DNA from: Thalassobacterium maritimum
GTDB taxonomy: Bacteria; Verrucomicrobiota; Verrucomicrobiia; Opitutales; Coraliomargaritaceae
Length of the DNA stretch: 64,000 nt
Direction of reading: 5' to 3'
NCBI RefSeq assembly: GCF_031127805.1
Contig: NZ_JARXHW010000002.1
Location: forward strand, 149,227-213,226
Shown one piece after another: positions 32,856 through 42,255 of the stretch. Every line of letters starts with the position of its first letter. The stretch's first letter is position 1. Made by a program: the position numbers and the translations under genes. Under the pieces are notes generated by a model, which had not been told where the DNA came from, made no database searches, and was given only the letters and a program-made list of their open reading frames with translations.

Positions 32856-35246
32856 ATGCGAATTATCCAGACTCTTCTCTTTGCTGTCACCAGCTTGCTC
32901 GTGCTCGGTATGCCGATTCAATCCATTGTGGCGCAGGAGGCTGAAAGCTATCCCGTCATTAACAAGGTTATGACCGAGTTTAATGGTTTTCGTGCTGCCA
33001 GCGATCAGTTCATCTTTAGTAACGTGCAACTGCGCCCCGGGATGAATTACAACCCGGCTCTACTGGACCAGTCGATTCGCACTCTGTATGGCACTGGGCG
33101 CTTTGAGTTCGTGGAGGCACGTGTGGACAAGGCTGAGAATGAGACGATTAACTTAGTCTTCCAGTTGGTCTCAAAATATACCATCGAGCGCATCCGTTTC
33201 GTGGGCAATGAGGCTTATTCGGATTCACGTTTGGCCTCCAAGGCTGAGATTGAGAGCGGCTCGCCGCTCGATGAGTATACGGTGAGTGTTGGTGCTGATG
33301 CGATTGCCACCTATTATGTCGAAAAAGGCTTTCCTGATGTAGAGGTGGATTACCGTATCGAACGTGACGAGCAGACAGGTTACGCAGTGGTGTTTTACGA
33401 CATCGACGAGGGCGGTAAAGTCCGCATTGAAGAGATTAATTTCGTGGGCAACGAAGCGATCAGTTCTAAAACGCTGCGTAAACAACTCGAAACTGCCCAG
33501 CATAACTGGCTCTCCTGGCTGCTTGGCTCTGGTAAGTTCGATGAGAAGAAATTTAAAGAAGACCTAAAGACACTACGCGAATTTTATCGCGATGCCGGCT
33601 ATCTTGACTGTGAGATCAATGAAGATCAGGTTGAAATCGACTTTATCAAGGACGACGAAATTGTGATCACGATCCCTGTGGTTGAGGGCCAGCTTTATTA
33701 TCTTGGTGAGTTTACTGTTGAAGGTGCCACCATTTACACGCCCACAGAACTCTTGAGCGCGGTGCGTTTAGAGACTAGCAGCCCATTCTCGCCGAAAGAG
33801 GTGGATGAGGCGGCCACTGCGATTCGCGAGTATTATACCTCCAACGGCTACCTCGACACTCGCGTGCGCGCTGAGCGTGTGCCTAACATGCAGACACGTC
33901 AGATTGATGTGGTCTTCCGTATTAGTGAGAGCGAGAAGTTTTACGTCGAGTCGATTAAGATCGAAGGTAATACCAAGACGAAGGCGCGCGTCATCGTGCG
34001 TGAGTTAGCGCTCAGCCCCGGCGATGTATTTGACCGCAGACGAATGGAAGTGAGCCAGCGCCGTTTGGAGAACACCAGTTACTTCGAAGATGTTCGCTTG
34101 AATCCTGAACCGACGAATGTTCCAGGACGAAAGGATCTTGGCATCACACTGCGCGAAGGTCGTACGGGGAATTTTACCTTTGGTGCGGGCTTTGGCTCTG
34201 TCGAAAGTGCAGTGGTTTACTTTGAAATGTCGCAGGGTAATTTTGATCTGTTCAATTGGCGCGATGGCTTTCAGGGCGATGGCCAAAAGTTCCGTTTCCG
34301 TGCCTCCTTGGGCACGAGTAGTAATCAGATCCTGATCGCATTTGAGGAGCCATGGCTCTTCGAGCAGCGTCTCGCTTTTGGTGTGGAGCTTTACCGTACT
34401 GAATCCGATTATAATAGTGCGGATTACAATGAGTTGCGCACTGGCTTCGAACTATACCTGCGTCGCCGTCTCTTCGAGTTGGTGGAAGCACGACTGTCCT
34501 ATCGTCTTGAACTGGTGGAGATCTTTGATGTCGACCGCAACCCTGACTCAACATTGGGAGGCTCTGATATTAACGATGATGGTAGCGTAGAGAATGATGG
34601 CATCGCCGATGTCTTTCAGAGTGCGGAGGGTGAAGACCTGGTCTCCAAGGTCGGTTTGACCTTCCTGCGTGATAATCGCGAGACGCTGGTGTTCACGCGT
34701 AAGGGCAACCGCTCCAGCCTGAGCTTTGAATATGCAGGAATCGGTGGTGATGTGAACTATTACAAGATGGAAGGGCGCACTGCGCACTTTATCCCGACCT
34801 TCGACACCTTCAAGCAGTCTTTGTCAATTCTCGCTCGTGCCGGTAGTGTCACGCCTTTGGGGGATAATGATATCGTTCCTTTCTACGATCGTTTCTATTT
34901 GGGAGGGCCCGATACCTTGCGTGGCTTCGACTACCGTGAGGTGGGCCCACGTGACCCCGACGATGATGATGAATCTGTCGGGGGGAACTCCTATTCAATG
35001 GTTTCTTTTGAATATGCTTTCAGAATTGCGGAACCTTTAGGGCTGGTTGTTTTCTATGACTGGGGATTTGTTAATGAAAATGACCTTGATTTTAGTATGT
35101 CAGACTACGCCGATAACTGGGGCGTGGGTGCGCGCATTATGCTCATGGGCTCGCCGCTCAAGTTGGATCTCGGTATTCCCATTACATCCCCCGAAGGTGC
35201 CGGTGGTGGCACACAGTTTAATTTTTCCTTTGGCACACGCTTCTAG
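32856..35246 (+). CDS. bamA: Outer-membrane assembly factor BamA
   Basis: A 796-residue Omp85 protein that folds beta-barrel proteins into the outer membrane. A signal peptide (about 1-26) precedes five POTRA repeats to about residue 420 (for example IRFVGNEAYSDSRL, INFVGNEAISSKTL, IKIEGNTKTKARV). The barrel follows, with the GFGSVESAVVYFEM start, a YDRFYLGGPDTLRGFDYREVGP segment of the conserved Omp85 lid loop and C-terminal FSFGTRF ending in aromatic Phe. It precedes the ompH/skp and lpxD genes. Confidence 0.96.
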   Translation: MRIIQTLLFAVTSLLVLGMPIQSIVAQEAESYPVINKVMTEFNGFRAASDQFIFSNVQLRPGMNYNPALLDQSIRTLYGTGRFEFVEARVDKAENETINLVFQLVSKYTIERIRFVGNEAYSDSRLASKAEIESGSPLDEYTVSVGADAIATYYVEKGFPDVEVDYRIERDEQTGYAVVFYDIDEGGKVRIEEINFVGNEAISSKTLRKQLETAQHNWLSWLLGSGKFDEKKFKEDLKTLREFYRDAGYLDCEINEDQVEIDFIKDDEIVITIPVVEGQLYYLGEFTVEGATIYTPTELLSAVRLETSSPFSPKEVDEAATAIREYYTSNGYLDTRVRAERVPNMQTRQIDVVFRISESEKFYVESIKIEGNTKTKARVIVRELALSPGDVFDRRRMEVSQRRLENTSYFEDVRLNPEPTNVPGRKDLGITLREGRTGNFTFGAGFGSVESAVVYFEMSQGNFDLFNWRDGFQGDGQKFRFRASLGTSSNQILIAFEEPWLFEQRLAFGVELYRTESDYNSADYNELRTGFELYLRRRLFELVEARLSYRLELVEIFDVDRNPDSTLGGSDINDDGSVENDGIADVFQSAEGEDLVSKVGLTFLRDNRETLVFTRKGNRSSLSFEYAGIGGDVNYYKMEGRTAHFIPTFDTFKQSLSILARAGSVTPLGDNDIVPFYDRFYLGGPDTLRGFDYREVGPRDPDDDDESVGGNSYSMVSFEYAFRIAEPLGLVVFYDWGFVNENDLDFSMSDYADNWGVGARIMLMGSPLKLDLGIPITSPEGAGGGTQFNFSFGTRF

Positions 35247-35288
35247 TGCTGCTTCACTCTAACGTCTCAAACCCATAATACATATTAT

Positions 35289-35831
35289 ATGAAAAAAATC
35301 ACTACTCTTATTCTTGCTTCGCTTGTAGTTGCTACAGGTCTATTCGCGCAAAAGACTCCCGTAGTCGGCGTCGTCGATGTGCAACGCGTGCTTGCTGATT
35401 ACTCTGCGTTCCAAGCAGCTGTTGAAAAAGTAAAGGGCTCCGTCGCTCCTGTTGAAGAAGAAATGAAGAAGATGCAGGCTAATATCGAAGCGATTGTTTC
35501 TGAAGGCCGCACCATCGAAACTAAAGCCAAGAACCCAGCTGCTAGCGCCGAAGCGCGCGCTGAAGCGCAAGGCCAAGTCAATGAGCTGCAACAGAAGCTG
35601 CAACAAGCTCAAGGCGAACTGCAACAGTTCCGCCAGCAGGCACAGCAACTTGCTCAAAAGGGCCAGCAAGAAGAGCTCGCTCCTTTGCAAGCTAAGGCGG
35701 TGGAAGCAGTGAAGACTGTTTCTGAAGATAAGGGCATCGATTTGGTCGTTCCTAAGAACACCGTGATCTATTCCTCTGATGCGCTCGAAATTTCCGATGC
35801 AGTGATCGCCGTGCTCAACGCTGGCAACTAA
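35289..35831 (+). CDS. skp: Periplasmic chaperone OmpH/Skp
   Basis: A 180-residue periplasmic protein with signal MKKITTLILASLVVATGLFAQ. It begins the mature part with VVGVVDVQRVLADY, the Skp head, and continues as a Gln-rich coiled coil (NELQQKLQQAQGELQQ) before returning to the head with KGIDLVVPKNTVIY. It would hold unfolded outer-membrane proteins for BamA, its neighbour. Confidence 0.93.
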   Translation: MKKITTLILASLVVATGLFAQKTPVVGVVDVQRVLADYSAFQAAVEKVKGSVAPVEEEMKKMQANIEAIVSEGRTIETKAKNPAASAEARAEAQGQVNELQQKLQQAQGELQQFRQQAQQLAQKGQQEELAPLQAKAVEAVKTVSEDKGIDLVVPKNTVIYSSDALEISDAVIAVLNAGN

Positions 35832-35854
35832 TCGTATAAATTTTTAAATTTTCA

Positions 35855-35888
35855 AAAACCCTGTTCTCGCTTAGGACAGGGTTTTTTG
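35855..35888 (+). terminator. Terminator after ompH
   Basis: AACCCTGT (35857-35864) pairs with ACAGGGTT (35876-35883), followed by a run of T residues. Confidence 0.88.
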
Positions 35889-35901
35889 TTTTCTACGCAT
35901 C

Positions 35902-36951
35902 ATGGCATTAGCTTATACCACAACACGTATCCTTGAAATCCTCGGTGACGACTGCGCAGCGGTTGGTGCCTATGAGGGCACTATTCAAGGCATTGCATCT
36001 CTTTCCGAAGCACAGGCAGGCGACCTTTCATTTCTCGGTAATCCGAAATATCGCGCTTCGGTGGCGGATTCCCAGGCCTCTGTGCTACTGGTGCCGCAGG
36101 ATTACGATGCGGCGCCCAAGAGTGGTCAGTTGTTTCTTAAATTGGAAAATCCCTCCTTTGCACTGGCCTTGATCTGCCGTGATATTGAGCTCAGTTTATT
36201 ACCTAAGCCTGCTGCAGGCATACACCCGACGGCCGTGATTGAGCCGGATGCAGAAGTTTCGTCCGAGGCGAGCATTGGTGCATTTTGTTACATCGGCCCC
36301 GGTGCGAAGATAGGCGCTGCGACCTTGAGCAGCCACGTATCAGTAGGGCGCAGTGCACAAATTAAGGACGGTGCTTTGATTGCATCGCGTGTCTCTGTGG
36401 GGGACTATTGCGTGATTGGCGAGCGCAACCGACTCTTGCCAGGCTGTGTAATCGGTTCCGATGGCTACGGTTACGAGTATTTTGACGGGGCACACCAACG
36501 CGTGCCGCAAATCGGTAACGTGGTGACCGCGGCTGATGTGGACGTGGGCGCGAATACCACGATTGATCGCGCACGTTTCGGATCCACTCAAATCGGCGCT
36601 GGCACTAAAATTGATAATCAAGTGCAGATTGCGCACAATGTGCGGGTGGGGCAACACTGCTTGATTGTCGCTCAGGTTGGCATCAGTGGCAGCACAACTC
36701 TTGGGGATGGGGTGATCGTAGGTGGCCAAGCAGGCCTGGCCGGGCATCTCAAGGTGGGCTCTGGCGCGATGATCGCGGGGGGCACCGCAGTCGTTAGCGA
36801 TATCGAGGCACAAAGCAAGGTGCGCGGTTATCCTGCCATGCCTATGATGCTCTTTAATCGCATGGCGGTTCTACAACGAAAGTTGCCCGATCTTTTCAAA
36901 AGGTTTGATCAACTGGAAAAAACGGTGAAGTCTCTGCCTTCCGAGTCTTAG
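35902..36951 (+). CDS. lpxD: UDP-3-O-acylglucosamine N-acyltransferase LpxD
   Basis: A 349-residue acyltransferase of lipid A biosynthesis. After a uridine-binding N-terminal domain (residues about 1-105, with DLSFLGNPKYR), a left-handed beta-helix of hexapeptide repeats (IGAFCYIGPGAKIGAATL) runs to about 320. The catalytic region is DNQVQIAHNVRVGQHCLIVA with His in AHN. A terminator separates it from the bam genes, but the order bamA-ompH-lpxD is conserved. Complete, normal length. Confidence 0.96.
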   Translation: MALAYTTTRILEILGDDCAAVGAYEGTIQGIASLSEAQAGDLSFLGNPKYRASVADSQASVLLVPQDYDAAPKSGQLFLKLENPSFALALICRDIELSLLPKPAAGIHPTAVIEPDAEVSSEASIGAFCYIGPGAKIGAATLSSHVSVGRSAQIKDGALIASRVSVGDYCVIGERNRLLPGCVIGSDGYGYEYFDGAHQRVPQIGNVVTAADVDVGANTTIDRARFGSTQIGAGTKIDNQVQIAHNVRVGQHCLIVAQVGISGSTTLGDGVIVGGQAGLAGHLKVGSGAMIAGGTAVVSDIEAQSKVRGYPAMPMMLFNRMAVLQRKLPDLFKRFDQLEKTVKSLPSES

Positions 36952-36965
36952 TAATTGAATGAATC

Positions 36966-37922
36966 ATGATGATGAAAGATAGCTCCCTTAAAATATTCAG
37001 CGGCAATTCCAATCCCGCTCTAGCGAAAGAGATTTGCAAATCTCTTGGTGTGCCGCTTGCGGAGGCTGATGTCATCAGTTTTCCAGACGGAGAAAGTTTT
37101 GTTCGTATTAACGAAAATGTGCGTGGAGCGGATGTGTTTATCATTCAGTCCACTTGCAATCCGGCCAATCAGAACTTGATGGAGCTCTTCATCATGATCG
37201 ATGCGGCGCGTCGTGCTTCGGCCAATCGTATCACTGCGGTCATTCCGTTTTATGGCTATGCGCGCCAAGATCGTAAGGATCAGCCACGTGTGCCGATCAC
37301 CTCTAAGCTGGTGGCCAATTTGTTGGTATCCGCAGGCACCGACCGTGTGCTTACTGTCGATCTTCACGCACAGCAAATTCAGGGCTTCTTCGACATCCCG
37401 GTCGATCATCTTTATGCTTCGCCAGTGTTGTTTCAGTATTTGAAAGACATTGATACTAAGAATTTGACTCTCTTCTCTCCAGACGTGGGCGGCATGAAAA
37501 TGGCTTCGGCCTATGCTAGCATGCTGCAAGTGCCGCTCGGTTTTATCGCCAAGCGCCGCACCAGTGCCGAAACAGTGGAAGCGACTTCTTTAGTGGGAGA
37601 GACCGAAGGTCGCGACATTCTATTGATCGACGATATGACCGAAACTGCTGGCACACTCTGCGCCGCGGCAAAATTGCTAAAGGAGCACGGTGCGAAGAGC
37701 GTGATGGCAGCTGTCAGTCACGGTGTGCTGAATGAGATGGGCTACGATCGCTTGGCTTCGGGTGTGATCGATCAGCTGATCACTACCAACACCACGCCGG
37801 TAGAAACACGCCCCGGCGTGCCTATTACCGTGCTGAGCGTGGCCGACCTGCTGGGCGAAGGTATCCGCCGCATTCATGATAATGAAAGCGTGACCGGCCT
37901 CTTTGATATCAAGGGATTCTAG
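36966..37922 (+). CDS. prs: Ribose-phosphate pyrophosphokinase
   Basis: A 318-residue PRPP synthase. It has the SFPDGESFVRI N-terminal segment, FIIQSTCNPANQNLMELFIMIDA, the metal and ATP site FYGYARQDRKDQPR, the HAQQIQGFFDIPVDHL flexible loop, and the PRPP loop as DDMTETAGTL. Start codon choice among the three ATGs at 36966 is unclear but adds at most two residues. Confidence 0.97.
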   Translation: MMMKDSSLKIFSGNSNPALAKEICKSLGVPLAEADVISFPDGESFVRINENVRGADVFIIQSTCNPANQNLMELFIMIDAARRASANRITAVIPFYGYARQDRKDQPRVPITSKLVANLLVSAGTDRVLTVDLHAQQIQGFFDIPVDHLYASPVLFQYLKDIDTKNLTLFSPDVGGMKMASAYASMLQVPLGFIAKRRTSAETVEATSLVGETEGRDILLIDDMTETAGTLCAAAKLLKEHGAKSVMAAVSHGVLNEMGYDRLASGVIDQLITTNTTPVETRPGVPITVLSVADLLGEGIRRIHDNESVTGLFDIKGF

Positions 37923-37931
37923 TCGTCGATT

Positions 37932-38165
37932 GTGGTCGGGCTCAATGTGGATACCTTTTTCCTGCTCTATTTGGGGGCAGGCTTTGTGCTGCTCTTTGGT
38001 CTTTGGTTTTATTATGATTGGCGCGACGGGCATATCCACGATGCCCAGCGTTCGAAGGTCATCTACCATTGTATCAAGTGCAGCCAGATTTACACGGGTC
38101 CTTATCAAAGCGAAGAATGCGATTGCCCCCAGTGTGGCTTTACCAATGGTCGACTTAGGTTTTAA
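37932..38165 (+). CDS. Small membrane protein with zinc-ribbon tail
   Basis: A 77-residue protein, 9 bp after prs. Residues about 8-27 form one membrane helix (FFLLYLGAGFVLLFGLWFYY), and the C-terminus carries four Cys in CIKC and CDCPQC as a zinc ribbon. The frame begins at a GTG at 37932; ATG 37947 is the alternative. Similar small proteins occur in this group but have no known role, so function is unassigned. Confidence 0.75.
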   Translation: MVGLNVDTFFLLYLGAGFVLLFGLWFYYDWRDGHIHDAQRSKVIYHCIKCSQIYTGPYQSEECDCPQCGFTNGRLRF

Positions 38166-38214
38166 AATCACTCTCTAACTTTTTAATTCATCATTTCAAT
38201 TTCCTAATTTTTTT

Positions 38215-39762
38215 ATGCCAGACCATATCGCAGTCCTCGACTTCGGCTCACAATACACTCAGGTCATTGCCCGACGTATTCGCGAAGCCAATGTGCTATC
38301 ACGCATCTATCCATACAACACCCAGGCGAGCGTGCTCAAAGAAGCGGGTGCCCAAGGCGTCATCTTGTCGGGCGGGCCTTCTTCAGTTTTGCTGGATGGC
38401 TCCCCGCGCCCCGATGCCAAGGTGTTTGAATTGGGCCTGCCTGTGCTCGGCATTTGTTATGGTGAGCAATTGATGGCGCACATGTTAGGTGGACGTGTCG
38501 GTAAAAGTGAAGAGCGCGAGTTCGGCCATGGCACTTTAAATATTGCAATTAAGGGCAAACTTTTCGACGGACTGCCGGATACGCTGCGTGTCTGGAACTC
38601 GCATGGAGATCGCTTGGAAGCGCTACCAGAAGGCTTTGAAGCAGTGGCCTCAACCGAAAATTCTCCTTTCGCGACGATTCAAGATGCCGAGCGTAATTTC
38701 TACGGTATGCAATTTCACCCGGAAGTGGCGCACTCTGAGATGGGCACGGAGGTGATTGCCAACTTCCTGTTTAAGATTTGTAACTGCGCTGCAGATTGGT
38801 CGATGGCCAATTATATCGAAGAAAGCGTGCAGAAAATTAAAGACACGGTCGGGGACGAACGCGTGATTTTGGGGCTCTCCGGTGGGGTCGACTCTTCGGT
38901 GGCCGCCGCGCTGATTCATAAGGCGATCGGTAAACAGCTCACTTGCGTCTTCGTGGACAATGGTCTCTTGCGCTTACATGAACGTGAGCAAGTCGAGAAA
39001 CTATACGGCGACCACTTCGACCTCGATGTGCGGGTGGCTGACAAAGCGGATTTCTTCCTGGATCGCTTGGCTGGAATTTCGGATCCCGAAACGAAGCGGA
39101 AGATTATCGGTAATTCCTTTGTGGAGGTGTTCGATGAGGCCGTGACCGAACTCAAAGAGCGCGGTAATTACACTTTCTTAGCTCAAGGCACACTCTATCC
39201 AGATGTCATTGAGTCGGTCGCCATCGACGGTAATCCAGCGGCGCTGATTAAGAGCCACCACAATGTGGGTGGCTTGCCTGAGAAGATGAACCTCAAACTG
39301 CTCGAGCCTCTGCGCGAGCTATTTAAGGATGAGGTGCGCGAGCTCGGCACTCAGTTGGGCCTGCCTAAGGAAGTGGTCTGGCGCCAGCCGTTCCCCGGAC
39401 CGGGTTTGGGCGTCCGTGTGATGGGGCCGATCAAACGCGAAGATTTGGTCGTGCTGCGCAAGGCCGATGCGATCCTACAAGAGGAAATGATGGCCTCTGA
39501 TCTTTACTACAAAGTTTGGCAATCTTTCTGCGTCTTCTTGCCGGTTAAAACCGTCGGCGTGATGGGCGACGAGCGCACCTACGAAAACGTGGTCGCACTG
39601 CGCATCGTTGAGAGTGTGGATGCGATGACTGCTGACTGGGCACGCGTGCCTTATGAAGTGCTGCGCACGATTTCCAGCCGTATCATTAACGAGGTGTCTG
39701 GTTGTAATCGTGTCGTACTCGACATCAGTTCGAAGCCTCCTAGCACCATTGAGTGGGAGTAG
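38215..39762 (+). CDS. guaA: GMP synthase (glutamine-hydrolysing)
   Basis: A 515-residue enzyme that makes GMP from XMP. The glutamine amidotransferase domain (about 1-190) includes LSGGPSSVLL, GICYGEQLMAH with the nucleophile Cys, and FHPEVAHSEMG. The ATP pyrophosphatase domain has LSGGVDSSVAA, and the dimerisation domain has PFPGPGLGVRVMG near residue 400 and the C-terminal KPPSTIEWE. Complete. It follows prs in a nucleotide-metabolism group. Confidence 0.97.
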   Translation: MPDHIAVLDFGSQYTQVIARRIREANVLSRIYPYNTQASVLKEAGAQGVILSGGPSSVLLDGSPRPDAKVFELGLPVLGICYGEQLMAHMLGGRVGKSEEREFGHGTLNIAIKGKLFDGLPDTLRVWNSHGDRLEALPEGFEAVASTENSPFATIQDAERNFYGMQFHPEVAHSEMGTEVIANFLFKICNCAADWSMANYIEESVQKIKDTVGDERVILGLSGGVDSSVAAALIHKAIGKQLTCVFVDNGLLRLHEREQVEKLYGDHFDLDVRVADKADFFLDRLAGISDPETKRKIIGNSFVEVFDEAVTELKERGNYTFLAQGTLYPDVIESVAIDGNPAALIKSHHNVGGLPEKMNLKLLEPLRELFKDEVRELGTQLGLPKEVVWRQPFPGPGLGVRVMGPIKREDLVVLRKADAILQEEMMASDLYYKVWQSFCVFLPVKTVGVMGDERTYENVVALRIVESVDAMTADWARVPYEVLRTISSRIINEVSGCNRVVLDISSKPPSTIEWE

Positions 39763-39801
39763 TGGCGAACTTTTTGCCGTGAGCACGGTCCATACATTGC
39801 T

Positions 39802-40530
39802 ATGAAGATATTGCTGCGTACTTGTTTCTTATGTCTCGCCGCTGCCTCGCTCTGTGCGCAGGATATCAGCGAAAAGGAGATCATTGATCGCGCGCGTGCC
39901 ACTGTCGGTAGCGAAGCGGCACTGGATGGTTTGGTTACTCTGGAGCTTATTGGCAGCTTAGAGCCAGCCGACACAAACATTCCTTCAGCGACGATTTTGA
40001 TTGTGGCGCGTAAGCCGCTCTCGCAGCGCTTGGAAATTAAGGTCGATGACATCGTCGAAACCACCATCTTAGATTGTAAACGTGGCTGTATCATTCGCTC
40101 CAACCTCAATGCCGGTGCCTCTCAAATGCGTGATTTGGTGGGCACCGAGTTGGAACGTGTCAGCTATAGCACCCGGCAGTTTTTTAATTACTTTCGTCCG
40201 GATTTTAAGAACGGGGAGACGGTACGCTTGCTCGGTAGTGAGACCTACCGCGGGGTGCGTTGCTACAAACTACAATACGAGTATCCAGGCGGTTTTAAGA
40301 CGGTGCGCTATTTCTCGCTGGCCGATGATACGCTGGTTTCGACGGTCTCTGAAAATGGGGTCGAAAGCGTAGGTGTGGGCTCGCAAGTCGTCGGCGGCAT
40401 AAAGTTTCCTACGAAAATTGAGCACTACGAGGGCGATCGGAAGCTGCACACCATCGTCATTCACGAGTTAAAAGTGAATCAACCACTCACAGCTGGTATT
40501 TTTGAAATCCCCGAAGGGGACACGCAATAG
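39802..40530 (+). CDS. Exported LolA-like lipoprotein-sorting family protein
   Basis: A 242-residue protein with signal LRTCFLCLAAASLCAQ. The mature part has alternating beta strands (LVTLELIGSLEPA, RLEIKVDDIVETTILD, VRCYKLQYEYPGGFKTVRYF) consistent with the LolA/LppX-like half-barrel. A short perfect palindrome follows at 40535-40555 but lacks a T run. The substrate is unknown. Confidence 0.6.
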   Translation: MKILLRTCFLCLAAASLCAQDISEKEIIDRARATVGSEAALDGLVTLELIGSLEPADTNIPSATILIVARKPLSQRLEIKVDDIVETTILDCKRGCIIRSNLNAGASQMRDLVGTELERVSYSTRQFFNYFRPDFKNGETVRLLGSETYRGVRCYKLQYEYPGGFKTVRYFSLADDTLVSTVSENGVESVGVGSQVVGGIKFPTKIEHYEGDRKLHTIVIHELKVNQPLTAGIFEIPEGDTQ

Positions 40531-40581
40531 CGGAGCTCTATCCGGCGGATAGAGCCCCGTGCGCCTCGCTGTCACTGCTTA

Positions 40582-40884
40582 TTAGGCCTTGTCCGCCAAT
40601 GCGCGTTTGGCAGCTTTTGACATTTGCACCATCGTCATGTGTGCGTCGTGGGCGGACTCTAGACTGTGTCCAAAGGGAACCTTGATCGTTCTGGAATCGT
40701 TACCGATTTGAGCGTCCATTGTCAGAGAGTCGGCGTCGAGTGTGACGATTTGCGCCGCGCTTGCTTCGGGTAAGCGTCCAAAGTGCTGGGCGTAGGCGAG
40801 CACCGAGTCGGCATGATCTTCGTTCATGTGACCGATGATGCGGGCAATGTCTTGACTGCTAAGTGGGCTTTCAGGTGTGCTCAT
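40582..40884 (-). CDS. DUF2470 protein, haem-metabolism partner
   Basis: A 100-residue protein equal to the DUF2470 domain: IARIIGHMNEDHADSVLAYAQHFG with His residues, and DADSLTMDAQI. In HugZ/HutZ-type haem-degrading enzymes this domain is fused C-terminal to the split barrel; here it is a separate gene 6 bp downstream of the barrel gene. It lies at the end of the haem operon. Co-function with the upstream protein is likely. Confidence 0.85.
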   Translation of the reverse strand: MSTPESPLSSQDIARIIGHMNEDHADSVLAYAQHFGRLPEASAAQIVTLDADSLTMDAQIGNDSRTIKVPFGHSLESAHDAHMTMVQMSKAAKRALADKA

Positions 40885-40890
40885 GATCTT

Positions 40891-41442
40891 TTATTTTGCG
40901 TGGGCGGTGGCGGGTTCGTTGCGGTGGCCTTTGCCATTGAAGCCGCGCACGTGGCTGAGTGTTTCCATTTGCTCGCCACTGATGTCGTAGGCTTGCCCAA
41001 AACCGACGACCAATCGACCAGACTTGGGGCTCAAGCGGATCAGGTGAAAATCTTGCATGCCTTTTAAGTGGTTCATAATGCCACCAAATTTTTCGCTAAA
41101 GCGCTCCATCGCGTCCTTCCATTCGGCGGAATCGCGCTCGACTTCTGTGGTGGTGCAAGCGTAGGTGACACGCTTGCGGGCGAAGATTTGCTCGCAGGTT
41201 TCTTCGTCTTCGATCAGTAGCACGGAGGCTTTTTGTGTGTCGCGCAAGTTAGCGGTGTGTGCTGAGAGCTCGCTCACATGCACGTAAAAGTCGCGTGACT
41301 CGGTGAGCACGGCGGGCGCGTAGCTGGCTTCGGGGGTGCCGCTAGTCGACACGGTGCCAAGTTGAATGGACTGAAATCCGGAAAGGAGCGAAGCGTAGCC
41401 TGTGTGGGCGCTTTGTGGGATGGTATCTTTGTTTTCGGTCAT
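40891..41442 (-). CDS. HugZ/HutZ-like haem-degrading split-barrel protein
   Basis: A 183-residue pyridoxamine-phosphate-oxidase-like split barrel (YASLLSGFQSIQLGTVSTSGTPEASYAPAV, DFYVHVSELSAHTANLRDTQKASVLLIEDE, QIFARKRVTYACTTTEV). The C-terminal part reads FHLIRLSPKSGRLVVGFGQAYDI, and the HRNEPATAHAK tail has His residues. The family opens haem to release iron. It overlaps hmuV by 4 bp and precedes the DUF2470 gene. Confidence 0.85.
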   Translation of the reverse strand: MTENKDTIPQSAHTGYASLLSGFQSIQLGTVSTSGTPEASYAPAVLTESRDFYVHVSELSAHTANLRDTQKASVLLIEDEETCEQIFARKRVTYACTTTEVERDSAEWKDAMERFSEKFGGIMNHLKGMQDFHLIRLSPKSGRLVVGFGQAYDISGEQMETLSHVRGFNGKGHRNEPATAHAK

Positions 41443-42254
41443 GTTGTTGTATTGGTAGTGTTTGAGTTAGGATTTTTGATTTTTAAAAGCGCATCACCAT
41501 CGTGCTGTACCCATTCTACTGGAATGTCGAATACGCGTTCAATTCGTTTGGCGGAGAGCACTGAGACTGCTTTGCCGAAGGCAACAGAACGGCCGGCTTT
41601 GAGCATGAGCACACGGTCGGCATAAGCACGTGCTTGTTGCAGGTCGTGCAATACCAGAAAGACAGCTGCGCCGCGATCGGCACATTGGCGAGCCAGGTGG
41701 AGAATTTGTATTTGATGCTTCAGGTCGAGATTGGCAGTGGGTTCGTCCAGAAAGAGTAGTGCGGGGCCGCCTGAGTTGAGGCCTTCGTGCAGCTGAGCCA
41801 ACACGCGGGCTAAGTGCACACGCTGCCGTTCACCTCCTGAGAGGTGTTGATAGCGGCGGTCTTTTAAGGCCAGGCAGTCGACTTGCTCGAGTGCGGCTTC
41901 GCAGATTTCCAAATTGCGCGCCTGTTCCACCTGAGCGAGATGCGGGCTGCGTCCCATCATCACGACATCGATCACGGGGAAGTTGAACGCGAGCTCGCTT
42001 TGCTGGGGGAGCACCGCGCGCCAGCGTGCGATGTCTTGTGGGCGTTGCATCTGCGTGGCCAAGGACTGGCCATTCAGCTCGACCGTGCCACGGGCGAGGG
42101 CGAGTTCGCCTGTCAGGGCTTTGAGCAGTGTGGATTTGCCCGAACCATTGGGGCCGATCACAGCGATGAGCTCCGCAGCTTGTAGATCGAAGTGTAGTTG
42201 GCGTAGCACGGCACGGCTGCCGCGTTTGACGGTGATGTTGTCGCAGCGTAACAT
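41439..42254 (-). CDS. hmuV: Haem ABC transporter ATP-binding protein
   Basis: A 271-residue ABC ATPase. Walker A is GPNGSGKSTLLKAL, the signature is LSGGERQRVHLARVLAQL and Walker B is ALLFLDEPTANLD with a switch His in VLHDLQQARA. Its place after the permease and binding protein, and before a HugZ-like gene, identifies haem import rather than ferric siderophore import. Confidence 0.92.
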   Translation of the reverse strand: MLRCDNITVKRGSRAVLRQLHFDLQAAELIAVIGPNGSGKSTLLKALTGELALARGTVELNGQSLATQMQRPQDIARWRAVLPQQSELAFNFPVIDVVMMGRSPHLAQVEQARNLEICEAALEQVDCLALKDRRYQHLSGGERQRVHLARVLAQLHEGLNSGGPALLFLDEPTANLDLKHQIQILHLARQCADRGAAVFLVLHDLQQARAYADRVLMLKAGRSVAFGKAVSVLSAKRIERVFDIPVEWVQHDGDALLKIKNPNSNTTNTTT

Positions 42255-42255
42255 G

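Noticed and set aside
40535..40555. Perfect 9-bp palindrome after the LolA-like gene as a terminator
   Set aside because: No T run follows on either strand, so it is only a hairpin.
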